NCBI GenBank assembly: GCA_016716475.1
Contig: JADJWG010000004.1
Span: 310,001-374,000, forward strand
Reading direction: 5' to 3'
Source of the DNA: Phycisphaerales bacterium
Lineage (GTDB): Bacteria > Planctomycetota > Phycisphaerae > UBA1845 > Fen-1342
Length of the DNA: 64,000 nt
Part shown: positions 38,168-47,937 of the stretch, piece after piece
Layout of the letters: every line of letters begins with the position of its first letter
Numbering within the stretch: position 1 is the first letter of the stretch
Program-made: the position numbers and the translations under genes
The notes under the pieces: model-generated
Told to the model about the DNA's origin: nothing
What the model saw: the letters and a program-made list of their open reading frames with translations, nothing else
Databases searched by the model: none

Positions 38168-39040
38168 ATGGCCAAAGCACGGGCGATCGTGAAGCGCCGC
38201 AAGGCGGTGCGGAACATTCGCAAGATTACTCAGACCATGCAGCTTATCGCGACGGCGCGCTACCAGAAGTGCCTGCAACGCGCCGTTGCTTCCCAGCCGT
38301 ATACGCGCAAAATCACCGAGATGATTCAGACACTGGGCGGTCAGCAGGCCGGTGACCACCCCCTGCTGCGTCCCAGTTCGAACGAGACGCATGCGCTCGT
38401 CCTCGTCATCACGTCCAACCGCGGATTGTGCGGGGCTTACAATGCAGCCGTGCTGCGCTGCCTGATGGAGCACCGCCGGGCGCTGCAGGCCCGCGGTCAG
38501 CAGGCCGACCTCGAGGTGGTGGGCAAGAAGGGCATCAACTACCTGCGCTTTCTGCGGATTCCTTTTGGACCGACGATTACGAATATGGAGGACAGCATCG
38601 CGTTCGCGCGCGTGGCGGAGATGGCCGAACGCTACATGCAGGCCTATCAATCCGGAGCCGTCGCCCGGGTGGATGTCGTCTATACCCACTTCGTGAGCGT
38701 CAGCACGCAGCGGCCGCAAGTGGCCCAACTGCTGCCGATCGAACCACCGGAGGTGCCTGCGGGTGGCGTCCCGGCGTCCCGAGTGGAGTTCGAGTTTTCG
38801 CCCGCACCGGGGGAGTTGTTGCGCAAGCTGATCCCCGAGGCGGTGCGGCTGCGGTTGTTCCAGTGCTTCAACGACTCGATCGTCAGTGAACAGGTCGCCC
38901 GCATGGTTGCCATGAAGGCGGCCACGGATGCGGCCGGTGACATGACGCGTTTCCTGACACAGCAGTACAACCGAGCCCGGCAAAGCCAGATCACGATGGA
39001 GCTGGCAGACATCGTCGGTGGCGCGAACGCGGTGCGCTAG
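38168..39040 (+). CDS. atpG: ATP synthase F1 subunit gamma
   Basis: A 290-residue rotor subunit. The N-terminal helix has RNIRKITQTMQLIATARYQK, and the centre has SNRGLCGAYNAAVLR; the C-terminal helix ends SQITMELADIVGGANAV, all family hallmarks. The ATG at 38168 follows GGGAG. It is 110 bases after atpA. Confidence 0.95.
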   Translation: MAKARAIVKRRKAVRNIRKITQTMQLIATARYQKCLQRAVASQPYTRKITEMIQTLGGQQAGDHPLLRPSSNETHALVLVITSNRGLCGAYNAAVLRCLMEHRRALQARGQQADLEVVGKKGINYLRFLRIPFGPTITNMEDSIAFARVAEMAERYMQAYQSGAVARVDVVYTHFVSVSTQRPQVAQLLPIEPPEVPAGGVPASRVEFEFSPAPGELLRKLIPEAVRLRLFQCFNDSIVSEQVARMVAMKAATDAAGDMTRFLTQQYNRARQSQITMELADIVGGANAVR

Positions 39041-39369
39041 AGCGCCGGGGCTGGCGGTAAGAGGCGTACCGGCGCTGCTGCGATGAGCTCAGCAACGGTC
39101 GCGGACCTGAGGAGTGCAGAATGGCATGTGGGGTGCCGTGGAGTTCTGCGGAACACTCGTTGCAGGTTGCAGCGCGCGCGTTGAGCATGGTGCCGGCACG
39201 CTTGCGGTGGGCCGCCGGGGTGCGGCGCCCGCCGGATCCCGGTGAAAATGGCCCGGATTCGTTCGGACACGGCACCGTCCGGCCGACGAGCGGTGAGGTT
39301 CGACCACGGACATCCTAGTTCTGACTTGCCCGATCCTGATATTCTCACGCGCCCCGCGCGGAGGTTCCC
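39041..39369. other. gap between atpG and atpD
   Basis: No convincing gene, although operon genes usually lie close. A TATTCT at 39340-39345 could be a -10 for a separate atpD promoter, but I find no good -35. GGAGG precedes the atpD start. Confidence 0.45.
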
Positions 39370-40827
39370 ATGGCAGCGACCACTGAAAGCACCGGACGCA
39401 TCACCCAGATCATTGGCTCAACCCTCGACGCGGAGTTTCCGGCTGACCATTTGCCCGCGATCTACAGCGGTCTGCGTGCCCAGGTCAAAACCACGCTCTC
39501 TGGCGAAACCACTGAGCACACGCTCTGGTGCGAAGTTGCCCAGCATCTCGGCGGCAGCAAGGTCCGCGCCATTGCCCTCGGCTCGACCGACGGCCTTGTG
39601 CGTGGCATGCCGATCGCCGATACCGGCCGCCCCATCACCGTACCCGTAGGTGAGGTCACCCTGGGCCGGGTCTTCAACCTCGTGGGCGAGCCGATCGACG
39701 GGCGCGGCCCGGTGAACGCGGTCCGCTACGAGCCGATTCACCGCCAGCCGCCCGAGTTCGCGGACCTCACGCCCAAGACCGAGCAGTTCGAGACCGGTAT
39801 CAAAGTGATCGACCTGCTTGTGCCGTTCGTACGCGGTGGCAAGATCGGCTTATTCGGCGGGGCCGGCCTCGGGAAGACGGTCGTGATTCAGGAGCTGATC
39901 GCCCGCATCGCCACGCAGCACGGCGGTTACTCGGTTTTTGCGGGGGTCGGTGAGCGCACCCGCGAAGGCAATGATCTCTGGCTCGAAATGCAGGAGGCCA
40001 AGATCGGCAACACCGGCAAGTCCGTCATCGACCAGACCGCGATGGTCTTTGGCCAGATGAACGAGCCGCCGGGCTCGCGCCTGCGGGCGGCGCTGAGCGC
40101 GCTGACCATGGCCGAGTACTTCCGTGACGAAACCGGCGCGGACACGCTGCTCTTCGTGGACAACATCTTCCGCTTCTCGCAGGCGGGCTCCGAGGTATCC
40201 GCGCTCCTCGGTCGCATGCCTTCAGCGGTGGGATACCAGCCGACGCTGGGAACGGAGATGGGTGAGCTTCAAGAGCGCATCACGTCGACCGCGAAGGGCG
40301 CGGTTACTTCCGTGCAGGCGGTGTACGTCCCGGCGGATGACCTGACGGACCCCGCGCCGGCCACGACCTTTACCCACCTTGACGCGTTCGTCGTGCTGGA
40401 GCGGGCGATTGCCGAAAAGGGCATCTACCCCGCGATCGACCCGCTGGGCAGCTCGAGCCGCGCGCTCGATCCGGGCGTGGTCGGTGAGCGGCACTATGCC
40501 ATCGCCCGCCGGGTGCAGGAGATCCTGCAGCGCTACCGCAGTCTGCAGGACATCATCGCGATCCTCGGCGTGGAGGAGCTCAGCGAAGAGGACAAGCTGA
40601 TCGTCGCGCGGGCGCGCAAGATCGAGCGCTTCCTGTCGCAGCCGTTCTTTGTCGCGGAGCAGTTCACCGGCTTCCCGGGCAACTACACCAAGACCGAGGA
40701 GACGCTGCGCAGCTTCGAGGAACTCTGCGCCGGCAAGTGGGACCACCTGTCGGAGCAGGCCTTCATGTATGTCGGCTCGATCGAAATGGCGGCGGAGAAG
40801 GACGAGCGGTTGAAGAAGCAGGGATAG
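39370..40827 (+). CDS. atpD: ATP synthase F1 subunit beta
   Basis: A 485-residue catalytic subunit. Walker A is GGAGLGKT near residue 161-168; GERTREGNDLW, VFGQMNEPPGSRLR, and LLFVDNIFRFSQAGSEVSALLGRMPSAVGYQPTL (quoted in part: FVDNIFRF, SAVGYQPTL) are classic. The DELSEED lever reads EELSEED. Its first 100 codons use C-ending codons more than its neighbours, which may reflect separate expression. The ATG follows GGAGG by 5 bases. No epsilon gene follows: the next gene is on the other strand 15 bases away. Confidence 0.97.
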   Translation: MAATTESTGRITQIIGSTLDAEFPADHLPAIYSGLRAQVKTTLSGETTEHTLWCEVAQHLGGSKVRAIALGSTDGLVRGMPIADTGRPITVPVGEVTLGRVFNLVGEPIDGRGPVNAVRYEPIHRQPPEFADLTPKTEQFETGIKVIDLLVPFVRGGKIGLFGGAGLGKTVVIQELIARIATQHGGYSVFAGVGERTREGNDLWLEMQEAKIGNTGKSVIDQTAMVFGQMNEPPGSRLRAALSALTMAEYFRDETGADTLLFVDNIFRFSQAGSEVSALLGRMPSAVGYQPTLGTEMGELQERITSTAKGAVTSVQAVYVPADDLTDPAPATTFTHLDAFVVLERAIAEKGIYPAIDPLGSSSRALDPGVVGERHYAIARRVQEILQRYRSLQDIIAILGVEELSEEDKLIVARARKIERFLSQPFFVAEQFTGFPGNYTKTEETLRSFEELCAGKWDHLSEQAFMYVGSIEMAAEKDERLKKQG

Positions 40828-40842
40828 GCGGCTGCGGCCGTG

Positions 40843-42303
40843 CTACGCGTGTTCCGGAACGCGGGCAGACGGCGGCTCCCCGTGGTGTGCGGCCGGCAAT
40901 ACCACCTCAAAGGTCGTCCCCTGGCCGAGCGTGCTGCGTACGCAGATGCGACCTGCATGGGCCGTGACGATGCGCTGCACGATGGCAAGTCCCATGCCCG
41001 TGCCGTCACGGGCGTGCTCCTTCGCATTGGGAGCCCGGTAGAACTCTTCGAAGATGCGCGCCTGGGCGGCGACCGGAATGCCGATCCCCGTATCGCGCAC
41101 CGCGATGCGGATTTCGTCGCCGTACCGGGCTGCCGTTACGTAGATTTCACCTTCCGGCGGGGTGTAGCGGATGGCGTTGCTCAGCAGGTTGCCGACCACC
41201 TCGCTTAACGTCTCGCGATTGCCCCATACGTACAGTTCGGCATGCACGGCGCGGTGCAGACGCAAGCCGTGCTGCACCGCCTGGGTCTCGTGGAAATCCA
41301 GACTTTCGTCCACCACCTCGTGCAGTGGCACCACGGCCTTCGGCACCGTGGGCATGACTTCGCGCAGTGTGGCGTAGCGGTGCAACTCCTCCACAAAATG
41401 CATCAGGCCGGTGGCGCGCTGCTCGGCCCGGTCCAACAGTTGTGCCACGCGCGGCGCGACGTGTCCGTGCACCTCCGGAACGGCCGCCCGTAGCATGCTG
41501 ACCAGCGTGTCCAGGGGGGCGCGGAGGTCGTGGCTCGTCTGCCGCATCAGGAAGCTCTTGGAACGCTCCAGGTCACCGAGGTCCGCATGAGCGACCTCCA
41601 GTTCGGCCTCGCGCTGGCGGAGCCGCCGGGAGATGCTGCCACCGAGGAATACCACCGCCAGGGGCAGGAGACTCACAGCTACGCTGAACTTCATCACGCT
41701 GAGCACGTCGTGATATGCATCGGCAGGCGGGACACGTTCCACCGCGATGTGCGGCAGCCAGCCGCTGAACTCCAGCCAGGCGATCAAGTTGATGAGTACG
41801 GCGCCAAGCAGGGCGTGCAGGTAGGCCACGCGGTTCGGCAGCAGCTCCGCTGCGATCACGAGCGGGCAGGCGAAGAACACGATGAAGGGATTCTCCACGC
41901 CGCCGGTAAAGTGCATCAGCACGGCCAGCGTGAGCATGTCACAGATGATCTGGGCGTTGGCACAGTGATGCACGAAGGTTACGCTGATCCGCGCTTGTTG
42001 GTACGCGCGCCGCACAAGCACATGGAAAATGGCGTTGTAGACCAGGAGTGCAGTAACGATGAGCACGACCGGGGCCAGGGGGAACGCGACGCCGAAGCCG
42101 TACCGTCCGATCAGGACGAGGGTCAGCGCAGCGGCGCCCGCGTACCAACGGATTTTGACGAACCAGCCCAGGCGCTCGGAAAGCTCGTGCAACGTCAGGG
42201 TCGGCAGTTGATCGTGAGCGTGAAGGGCTGGAGTTGCTGGCAGGGTGGGCGGCGTGACGGAGGGGCCCGGGCCAGTGTGTGATGTGGGCAGCACCTGCGG
42301 CAT
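40843..42303 (-). CDS. RegB/PrrB-like membrane histidine kinase
   Basis: A 486-residue sensor kinase. About six membrane helices occupy residues 55-230. In them, GGVENPF at 134-140 matches GGxxNPF, the quinone-contact heptapeptide of RegB/PrrB redox kinases (family knowledge). The His box is TSHDLRAP with H258. The ATPase domain has the N box NLLSNAIRYTP, the G1 DTGIGIP and G2 GTGMGLAIV. The redox Cys near the His box of RegB is not present. No response regulator is beside it. The start is ATG 42303, before a Pro/Thr-rich leader. It converges on atpD. Confidence 0.9.
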   Translation of the reverse strand: MPQVLPTSHTGPGPSVTPPTLPATPALHAHDQLPTLTLHELSERLGWFVKIRWYAGAAALTLVLIGRYGFGVAFPLAPVVLIVTALLVYNAIFHVLVRRAYQQARISVTFVHHCANAQIICDMLTLAVLMHFTGGVENPFIVFFACPLVIAAELLPNRVAYLHALLGAVLINLIAWLEFSGWLPHIAVERVPPADAYHDVLSVMKFSVAVSLLPLAVVFLGGSISRRLRQREAELEVAHADLGDLERSKSFLMRQTSHDLRAPLDTLVSMLRAAVPEVHGHVAPRVAQLLDRAEQRATGLMHFVEELHRYATLREVMPTVPKAVVPLHEVVDESLDFHETQAVQHGLRLHRAVHAELYVWGNRETLSEVVGNLLSNAIRYTPPEGEIYVTAARYGDEIRIAVRDTGIGIPVAAQARIFEEFYRAPNAKEHARDGTGMGLAIVQRIVTAHAGRICVRSTLGQGTTFEVVLPAAHHGEPPSARVPEHA

Positions 42304-42521
42304 GGAGGTCACCCAAGGTCGGCCGCACACTTGGTGCGGCGTGGGAGCATCCGGCCGCGTCGCCGCGCGACTCGCCCCCCAGAAGCGACGCGCGCCTGCC
42401 AAACCTGACCATACCGAGTTGCTGGAAGCTCTGCAATGCCGTGCCGGCCGCAAAGCTGCGATCAGGCGCGGGGCATTGGGAGGCGTTGCCCCGGCGGCAC
42501 CGTCGACAACCCGCAGAGTTC

Positions 42522-42553
42522 GTGCGCGGAGCGCGTGGTACTGCTCCGCGCAC
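42522..42553 (-). terminator. hairpin after the second dockerin gene
   Basis: A perfect 11-bp stem, GTGCGCGGAGC and GCTCCGCGCAC, with a 10-base loop, begins 15 bases past the stop at 42568. No T-tract follows. Confidence 0.5.
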
Positions 42554-42567
42554 TACCTGACCAAGTG

Positions 42568-45500
42568 TTATGGTCGGGTCGCGCAGGGGGGCGGGGCGGC
42601 CTTGATCGCCGCGATGAACCCGCTGATGTCCGCGAAGTTCACCAGGCCGTCACCGTTCAGATCACCGTTCTCATAGGCACAGACGCCGCCGGCCGGATCG
42701 TAGGTCCAGTTTGCGGGTGAGCCCGCTTTGATGGCCGCAATGAACAGCGAGATGTCCGCGAAATTCACCAGCGTGTCGCAGTTCATGTCGCCCGGGCAGA
42801 AGGATTGCGACGGTGCCAGGATCCACAGGTCGTTGTTGTAGTTGCCATTGCTCTCACCGCGCTTGACGTACACCGCGCCGTCGTGGAAAACGGCCGACCC
42901 ACCGGTGCCACTGGTGCCGGGCAGTGCGACCAGCTTGAAGCTGCGAGTCGCAAGATCGAAGACGGCCGCCAGGGCGCTGGGGTTGCCCCAGCCCTCGTTG
43001 TTCGCGGGGGACGAGCCGGCCAGGATGAACAGCCCGCCCTGAGAGCCGACATCCGCCGACCAGTGTGGCGGCAGGGCAACCAGCGCGGCGCCGTAGCCGA
43101 TCTCGAAGGGGAGCTGTCCGAAGTCGACGGCCGGGGTGCTGCGGCCTTGCCACGCACCCCAGTTCGTAAGGTCGGCTGGCAGCGTGCCGGTGAGGATGGA
43201 CGGGTTGAACTCGGCTGTAGCGAAGCCAAAGACGCGGTCGCCAGTGCCTTGCGGGGAGGTCCAGTCGTTCTTGATTGCGTAGACCCAGCCGTCACGAGCG
43301 GCGAGTTGCGTGGCGCGGCTGAACCAGTCGTGTGCTTCGCCCTGGATGTTGGCCATGTTGGAGCGTTCGGAGAAAACCTGGAACGGGTCGGCGAGGTTGT
43401 GCCGCTGCACCGCGCCCCCCGTGTTCCAGCCCCACGCCCGCGCGATGCCAAACAGGTGGTTGCCCGTGATCGCCAGGCCGTGTGAGAACACGACCCACCG
43501 ATCGGTCCACAGCCAGGAGTCCGAGGCGAGGTCGTAGCGGGCCAGACGCTGGGTACCGCCACTGTCGCGGTGGCTGAGGTAGAGCGAACCGGCTTCGCCG
43601 CTACCAGTGTGATGCGCAAGCACCCCACTGGCCCAGTCGCCGTGGCTGCCGCCCAGTGCGGACTGCGGACCCGGCAACGGGCTCCAGCTCTGGCCGCCGT
43701 CGGGTGAGCCGTAGAAGCTGAGCGAATCGCGCCGCAGGAAGTAGAGGGTCTGGCCGTCGGAGGCCAGACTCGATGCCCAGGAGCTGTTGTGCGGTGTTAC
43801 ACGGGTGGTCAAGGCGACGTCGGGCTCGAGCGAAGTGGTCGTAAACAGGACCACGTTCGACAATTCAGACCAGTTGCCGACATCGTCAACCGCGCGGACC
43901 GCGAACCAGTAGGTCGTGTGCGGCGTGAGGTCCGACAGGAAGTACGTCACCGGTGCACCGACCGTGACCGGTGTGGGTGGGTTCGGGACCGCCGTGGCCT
44001 GCGCGAAGTTCGCTGAAGTGATGGGGGCGGTGGCGTAGCGCGGATCAAAGCCGCTTGCGGTGCCGAGCATGCCGTCATCGCCGGGGGTGGTCCAAGTCAA
44101 GACAGCCGCCGTGGCACCGACATCCTGCACGGAGAGGTCGGTGATGGTTGCCGGGGGCGTGATGTCCTCGCCGGGAAGCGCAGGATAGACCTGGAGCTCC
44201 GAGAGCTTGGTCCAGTGGGCTGCCTCGCAGGTGATGCGCAGGTAGCGGCCGGGTGTGGGCACGCCGGCGTACGCGACCTGGGTGAGTTGTTCGTTGACGG
44301 GGTCGATGTCGCGGCGCGTGCCGATGGCGATGCCCCAGCTCACATCCTCGCGGGCAAAGAGCGACTGTTCGCCGTTGAAGGTGCCGGTGTGTGAGAGCTC
44401 GACGCGGAAGCGCTGGAAGAAATCACCACCGAAGCCGTTGTGAACCAGCACGATCTTCGCGATATCGTGGACGGCGCCGAGATCGACCTGTAAATAGGCG
44501 CCGATGCCGGTATTCCCCGGGTCCCAACGGGTATTGAGGTTGCCGTCCGTTGCGAACGAGGGTGTGCCGCCGACATTAGAGCTCGCCGGCCGGCCGAGTG
44601 CGAGATTCTGGAGTCCAAGATTGGTGGTCGGAGCAATCTGAACCGGGAGGTCCAGCGTCGTTTCGTCCGTCTCTCCGGCCCAGTAGCGCACATTCGCTTC
44701 GATTACACGCACGAAGGTGTAGTCCTGCTGGCCGTAGCCGTCGACGCGCACGAGGAAACTGCCGTTCAGGCCGACGACGTGGACGCGCCCCCAGGGGTTG
44801 GGTCGCAGCGTATGTCCGGTGAGCGTCGTAAAGCCGTCGTCGAGTGTGCCGACATTGGGCAGAGTGACAACGCCGTCGGCATCCGCCTGGCCCGCGAAGA
44901 TCGGCTGCCAGGAGTAGAGCGACTCGTCTGGAGTCAAGCCCGAGCGGCTTTGCCAGATCTTGAAGCTTGCGAATGGAATCGGGGCGCCACCCGCGTCGAG
45001 CGCGCGTAACTTGACTGTTTCCGGCAGGTCATAAATCTGCTCGCCATAGAAGCCACGGCGGTAGCCGACGTTGGCGCTGATGGCGCCGACGTCCCAGCCC
45101 GCGAGCAGGCCGGTGCCTTCGTAATTGGAGGCATAGCGGGTGTCGCCACCGCCCATCAGGCCGCCCCAGGGTGGGAAGTAGCCGCGCGTGAGATAGTGCG
45201 GGCGGCCGTCTTTCACCTGAACTTTCAGCGGGTTGCTCGGTGTGCCGGCATCCATATTCATCGTGTAGAGGTCGATCTTGCCGAGCTGGTGCATGCACTC
45301 GTGCAGGAGCGCCCACTCGATCATCTTCGACCACTTGTTGACGTAGCCCTGATCCGGGCGGAAGCCCCACTCCCCGTCGAGAAGATAATTCGTGCCGGTT
45401 GCCATCGGGATGTGGTTGCCGCCGGGATCGAGTGTCCCATCCGGCCACACCTCGATCCGCTGGATGCGCACGCGCTCGAGAGCGCCATCCTCACCGAAGT

Positions 45501-46875
45501 CCGGGAAGCGCGACATCTCGAAATACGACTCGTTCCAGACGCGGATCTTCCACTGCAGCCAGGCCTCGAACGAGTAGCTGCCCATCTGGTTCTGCGTGGC
45601 GTGGAACATGTCGTACATCGACTGCTCCACGTAGAATCCCAGGCCGGGCGCTTTCATGTAGTCGGTCAGTGCGTTGTTGTGCCGACTCTGTTCTACCAGA
45701 ACCTGCTCGTAGTCGACCTCGAATGTCACCGTGCGGTCGCGATTATCCGCCGAGAGCCGGTGCAGATCACCATGGAAGTCGTCGCAGTCCCAGATCCAGT
45801 TCAGCGCGTAGGTGGTACGCGCGCCGGGCACCAGACCGACAGGTTCGGTGCCCGTGGCCACAACCTGGCCGTCGATCAGCCAGCGATAGCCGAACGGACC
45901 GCTGGCTTGTGACAGTCCCTTGTTGAAGACGTGGGCGGTGAAGGTCACCGTCGCGCCGTTCGCGGGCCACTTCTGCACGTTCGCGAAGCCAGGGTTCTTC
46001 ATCAGCCCCACGCCTTCGTTGTGGAACTGTTTGGACTCGTAGGCCGGGTTGTAACGCAGATATTCCGGGGTATGCTCGATATAGCCGACATCGAGGTCGA
46101 GGTCACGGGCGGCCGGTGGTGCGTCGAAGTAGGTAATGATGAGTTCCGGGCGCAACGCGCGGATCGGATGCTCGCTCGCGTAGAAGCGGTTTTCACCCGT
46201 GGCGTTGGCGGGTTCAACGAACTCGATGATCCAGCCGAAATTGGCGTTCACATCCGTGTAGAAATCCTGCACATCGGGGCCAAGACCAGTGATCAGCCAG
46301 GTGCCCTGCGCTGCGTTGTAGTTCGCAGTGGTGGTGGTTACGGCGGTCGCCGTGGCGGCGCGGTCCGTACCGACCCCGGCGGCGCCCGGGACGATCCAGC
46401 TCAGAGCGCGGTCCGGATCGTCGCTCGCCATGCGGGCGTTCCACGTTGCAGTCCAGTACTGCGGCGCGCCGTTGGCGCCGCCCTGGCGCCAGGGATGCAG
46501 GACGCGGAAGACACGCACCTCGGCGGTGGACGGATTCCACGCGCCCGGAACGGTATGCAGGCGCAACGTGGCGGTGGTGACTTGCTTGTTGGGGCCGATG
46601 GCACGGTTGAGCTCGCGGAACTGGATCAGCACGCGCTGCTGCGAGCCACCGACGAGCCCGATCTCAAGCGCGCGGCCGAAGTTGGCGTCGGGAGCATCGG
46701 GCGAGATCAAGGTGTCGAGCGTTCCGTAATAGCCGTAGCGGTCATTGCCCCAGGGGGCGGGGTAAGGTGTTACCTCGCGGCCGTTTTGCAGCGTGAGGGT
46801 GGCAGTCAGAGCGGGAGGTGTGAGACCGAACGTAAACAAGAGCACGGTCGTGGCAAAGCGGGGGTGAAACAGCAA
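42568..46875 (-). CDS. modular secreted protein with metzincin-like zinc site and dockerin
   Basis: A 1435-residue exported protein. The start is TTG 46875, five bases after GGAGG; no ATG fits. A signal peptide is followed by a DNRLRE-like domain (30-240), a CARDB-like domain (260-410), and a catalytic-looking region with HECMHQLGKID: H525, E526, H529 and D535 fit HExxHxxGxxD, a zinc site of the metzincin type with Asp as third ligand, as in snapalysin. Then come an F5/8-type C domain (about 745-895), a fibronectin III domain (905-1015), a beta-propeller-like region and two dockerin repeats (GDMNCDTLVNFADIS, GDLNGDGLVNFADIS). It may be a surface protease acting on polysaccharide-bound material. 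Peptidase activity is inferred. Confidence 0.85.
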   Translation of the reverse strand: MLFHPRFATTVLLFTFGLTPPALTATLTLQNGREVTPYPAPWGNDRYGYYGTLDTLISPDAPDANFGRALEIGLVGGSQQRVLIQFRELNRAIGPNKQVTTATLRLHTVPGAWNPSTAEVRVFRVLHPWRQGGANGAPQYWTATWNARMASDDPDRALSWIVPGAAGVGTDRAATATAVTTTTANYNAAQGTWLITGLGPDVQDFYTDVNANFGWIIEFVEPANATGENRFYASEHPIRALRPELIITYFDAPPAARDLDLDVGYIEHTPEYLRYNPAYESKQFHNEGVGLMKNPGFANVQKWPANGATVTFTAHVFNKGLSQASGPFGYRWLIDGQVVATGTEPVGLVPGARTTYALNWIWDCDDFHGDLHRLSADNRDRTVTFEVDYEQVLVEQSRHNNALTDYMKAPGLGFYVEQSMYDMFHATQNQMGSYSFEAWLQWKIRVWNESYFEMSRFPDFGEDGALERVRIQRIEVWPDGTLDPGGNHIPMATGTNYLLDGEWGFRPDQGYVNKWSKMIEWALLHECMHQLGKIDLYTMNMDAGTPSNPLKVQVKDGRPHYLTRGYFPPWGGLMGGGDTRYASNYEGTGLLAGWDVGAISANVGYRRGFYGEQIYDLPETVKLRALDAGGAPIPFASFKIWQSRSGLTPDESLYSWQPIFAGQADADGVVTLPNVGTLDDGFTTLTGHTLRPNPWGRVHVVGLNGSFLVRVDGYGQQDYTFVRVIEANVRYWAGETDETTLDLPVQIAPTTNLGLQNLALGRPASSNVGGTPSFATDGNLNTRWDPGNTGIGAYLQVDLGAVHDIAKIVLVHNGFGGDFFQRFRVELSHTGTFNGEQSLFAREDVSWGIAIGTRRDIDPVNEQLTQVAYAGVPTPGRYLRITCEAAHWTKLSELQVYPALPGEDITPPATITDLSVQDVGATAAVLTWTTPGDDGMLGTASGFDPRYATAPITSANFAQATAVPNPPTPVTVGAPVTYFLSDLTPHTTYWFAVRAVDDVGNWSELSNVVLFTTTSLEPDVALTTRVTPHNSSWASSLASDGQTLYFLRRDSLSFYGSPDGGQSWSPLPGPQSALGGSHGDWASGVLAHHTGSGEAGSLYLSHRDSGGTQRLARYDLASDSWLWTDRWVVFSHGLAITGNHLFGIARAWGWNTGGAVQRHNLADPFQVFSERSNMANIQGEAHDWFSRATQLAARDGWVYAIKNDWTSPQGTGDRVFGFATAEFNPSILTGTLPADLTNWGAWQGRSTPAVDFGQLPFEIGYGAALVALPPHWSADVGSQGGLFILAGSSPANNEGWGNPSALAAVFDLATRSFKLVALPGTSGTGGSAVFHDGAVYVKRGESNGNYNNDLWILAPSQSFCPGDMNCDTLVNFADISLFIAAIKAGSPANWTYDPAGGVCAYENGDLNGDGLVNFADISGFIAAIKAAPPPCATRP

Positions 46876-46981
46876 GGGAACCTCCGTTTGGTCGTGCGTC
46901 CGCCCGCTGCACTGGGCGACGGGGGCTGCCGGGTGCCAACCGCCGGGAAGGTGTACGCACGGTCCCGGGGATCACCTGCAA

Positions 46982-47009
46982 TTGCTATCGACCAAACCGA
47001 GGATAGAAT
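46982..47009 (+). promoter_or_regulatory. promoter of the SUFU-domain gene
   Basis: TTGCTA (4 of 6), 16 bases, TAGAAT (5 of 6), giving a leader of about 75 bases. Confidence 0.45.
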
Positions 47010-47090
47010 GCGGGCTGTTTTCGTCAAGGATAAAGCGGTTCACTTGGCCTGATTTCCGCAATTGGGGTCCGCGCCTGGGAGTGCCTGTGC

Positions 47091-47738
47091 ATGGAACTTG
47101 ACCACGCTCCGCGTGATGAAGAGGCACTCACGGCAATCGAAGCGCACATCGCGCAATACCTGGGTACGCCCGATATTGTGCTCCATGAGGTGCAGTCCGA
47201 GTTGATTCACCTCGACGTGCATCGCATTCCCCCGACGGATGCCCGTCCGTGCATCACTTTTGTGACGACCGGAATGAGCGATCTGCCCATGAAAGTCCCG
47301 CCGGAGGAGGAGGTCTCGCCCTACGCCGAATTGATGATTTCACTTCCGCCCGATTGGCCGTGTGATGAGGAGGCCTGGCGGGACGAACGGCATTACTGGC
47401 CGATTCGGCTACTGAAGAACGCGGCGCGATTTGCGCATTGGTGCGAGACATGGATCGGGTACGGGCACTCGTTGCAGTTCGGTCATGAGACTGAGCCCTT
47501 CGCCGCAGACACCAAGCTGTGCGCTGCACTGGTCGTGCCGTCGGTCAGCGTTCCGTCGGACTTGTGGCGTGTGGAGGCCCGGCCGGGAAAGATCGTCCAG
47601 ATCTTTGCCGTGATGCCGATCTACGCGGAGGAGTTGGCGTACAAAATCGAACAGGGTGCGGAGGCGCTGCTGGCGCGGTTTGACGCGGCGGACCTGCTGG
47701 ACGTCGTCGATCCGCAGCGGCCGAACGTATGTCGGTAA
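47091..47738 (+). CDS. suppressor-of-fused (SUFU) domain protein
   Basis: A 215-residue cytoplasmic protein of the SUFU family (PF05076). The typical blocks are present: HLDVHRIPPTDARPCITFVTTGMSDLPM, ELMISLPPDWP and YWPIRLLKNAARFAHWCETW (each quoted in part). In bacteria the family is known mainly as immunity proteins for polymorphic toxins, but many stand alone; no toxin gene is near here. It is not in an operon: it is divergent from the dockerin gene and convergent with lexA. The ATG at 47091 is the first in frame. Confidence 0.85.
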   Translation: MELDHAPRDEEALTAIEAHIAQYLGTPDIVLHEVQSELIHLDVHRIPPTDARPCITFVTTGMSDLPMKVPPEEEVSPYAELMISLPPDWPCDEEAWRDERHYWPIRLLKNAARFAHWCETWIGYGHSLQFGHETEPFAADTKLCAALVVPSVSVPSDLWRVEARPGKIVQIFAVMPIYAEELAYKIEQGAEALLARFDAADLLDVVDPQRPNVCR

Positions 47739-47937
47739 GCGGAATTGGGGAACCGCCGAAGCGTACCGGGGAACGGAAGAATGGATTCACTCTAAGTGCT
47801 GTGTTCCAGGTGCGCATGCAATTTCGCGCGGGCGAAGTTCCGGCCCGTGGTCCATGGATCAAAGCCACAAAGGAACCGTGGCGAAATCAGCGCCGGCGAT
47901 CACGGCTTGTCAGTGCACGCCCGGCGCTGTGTGTGCG

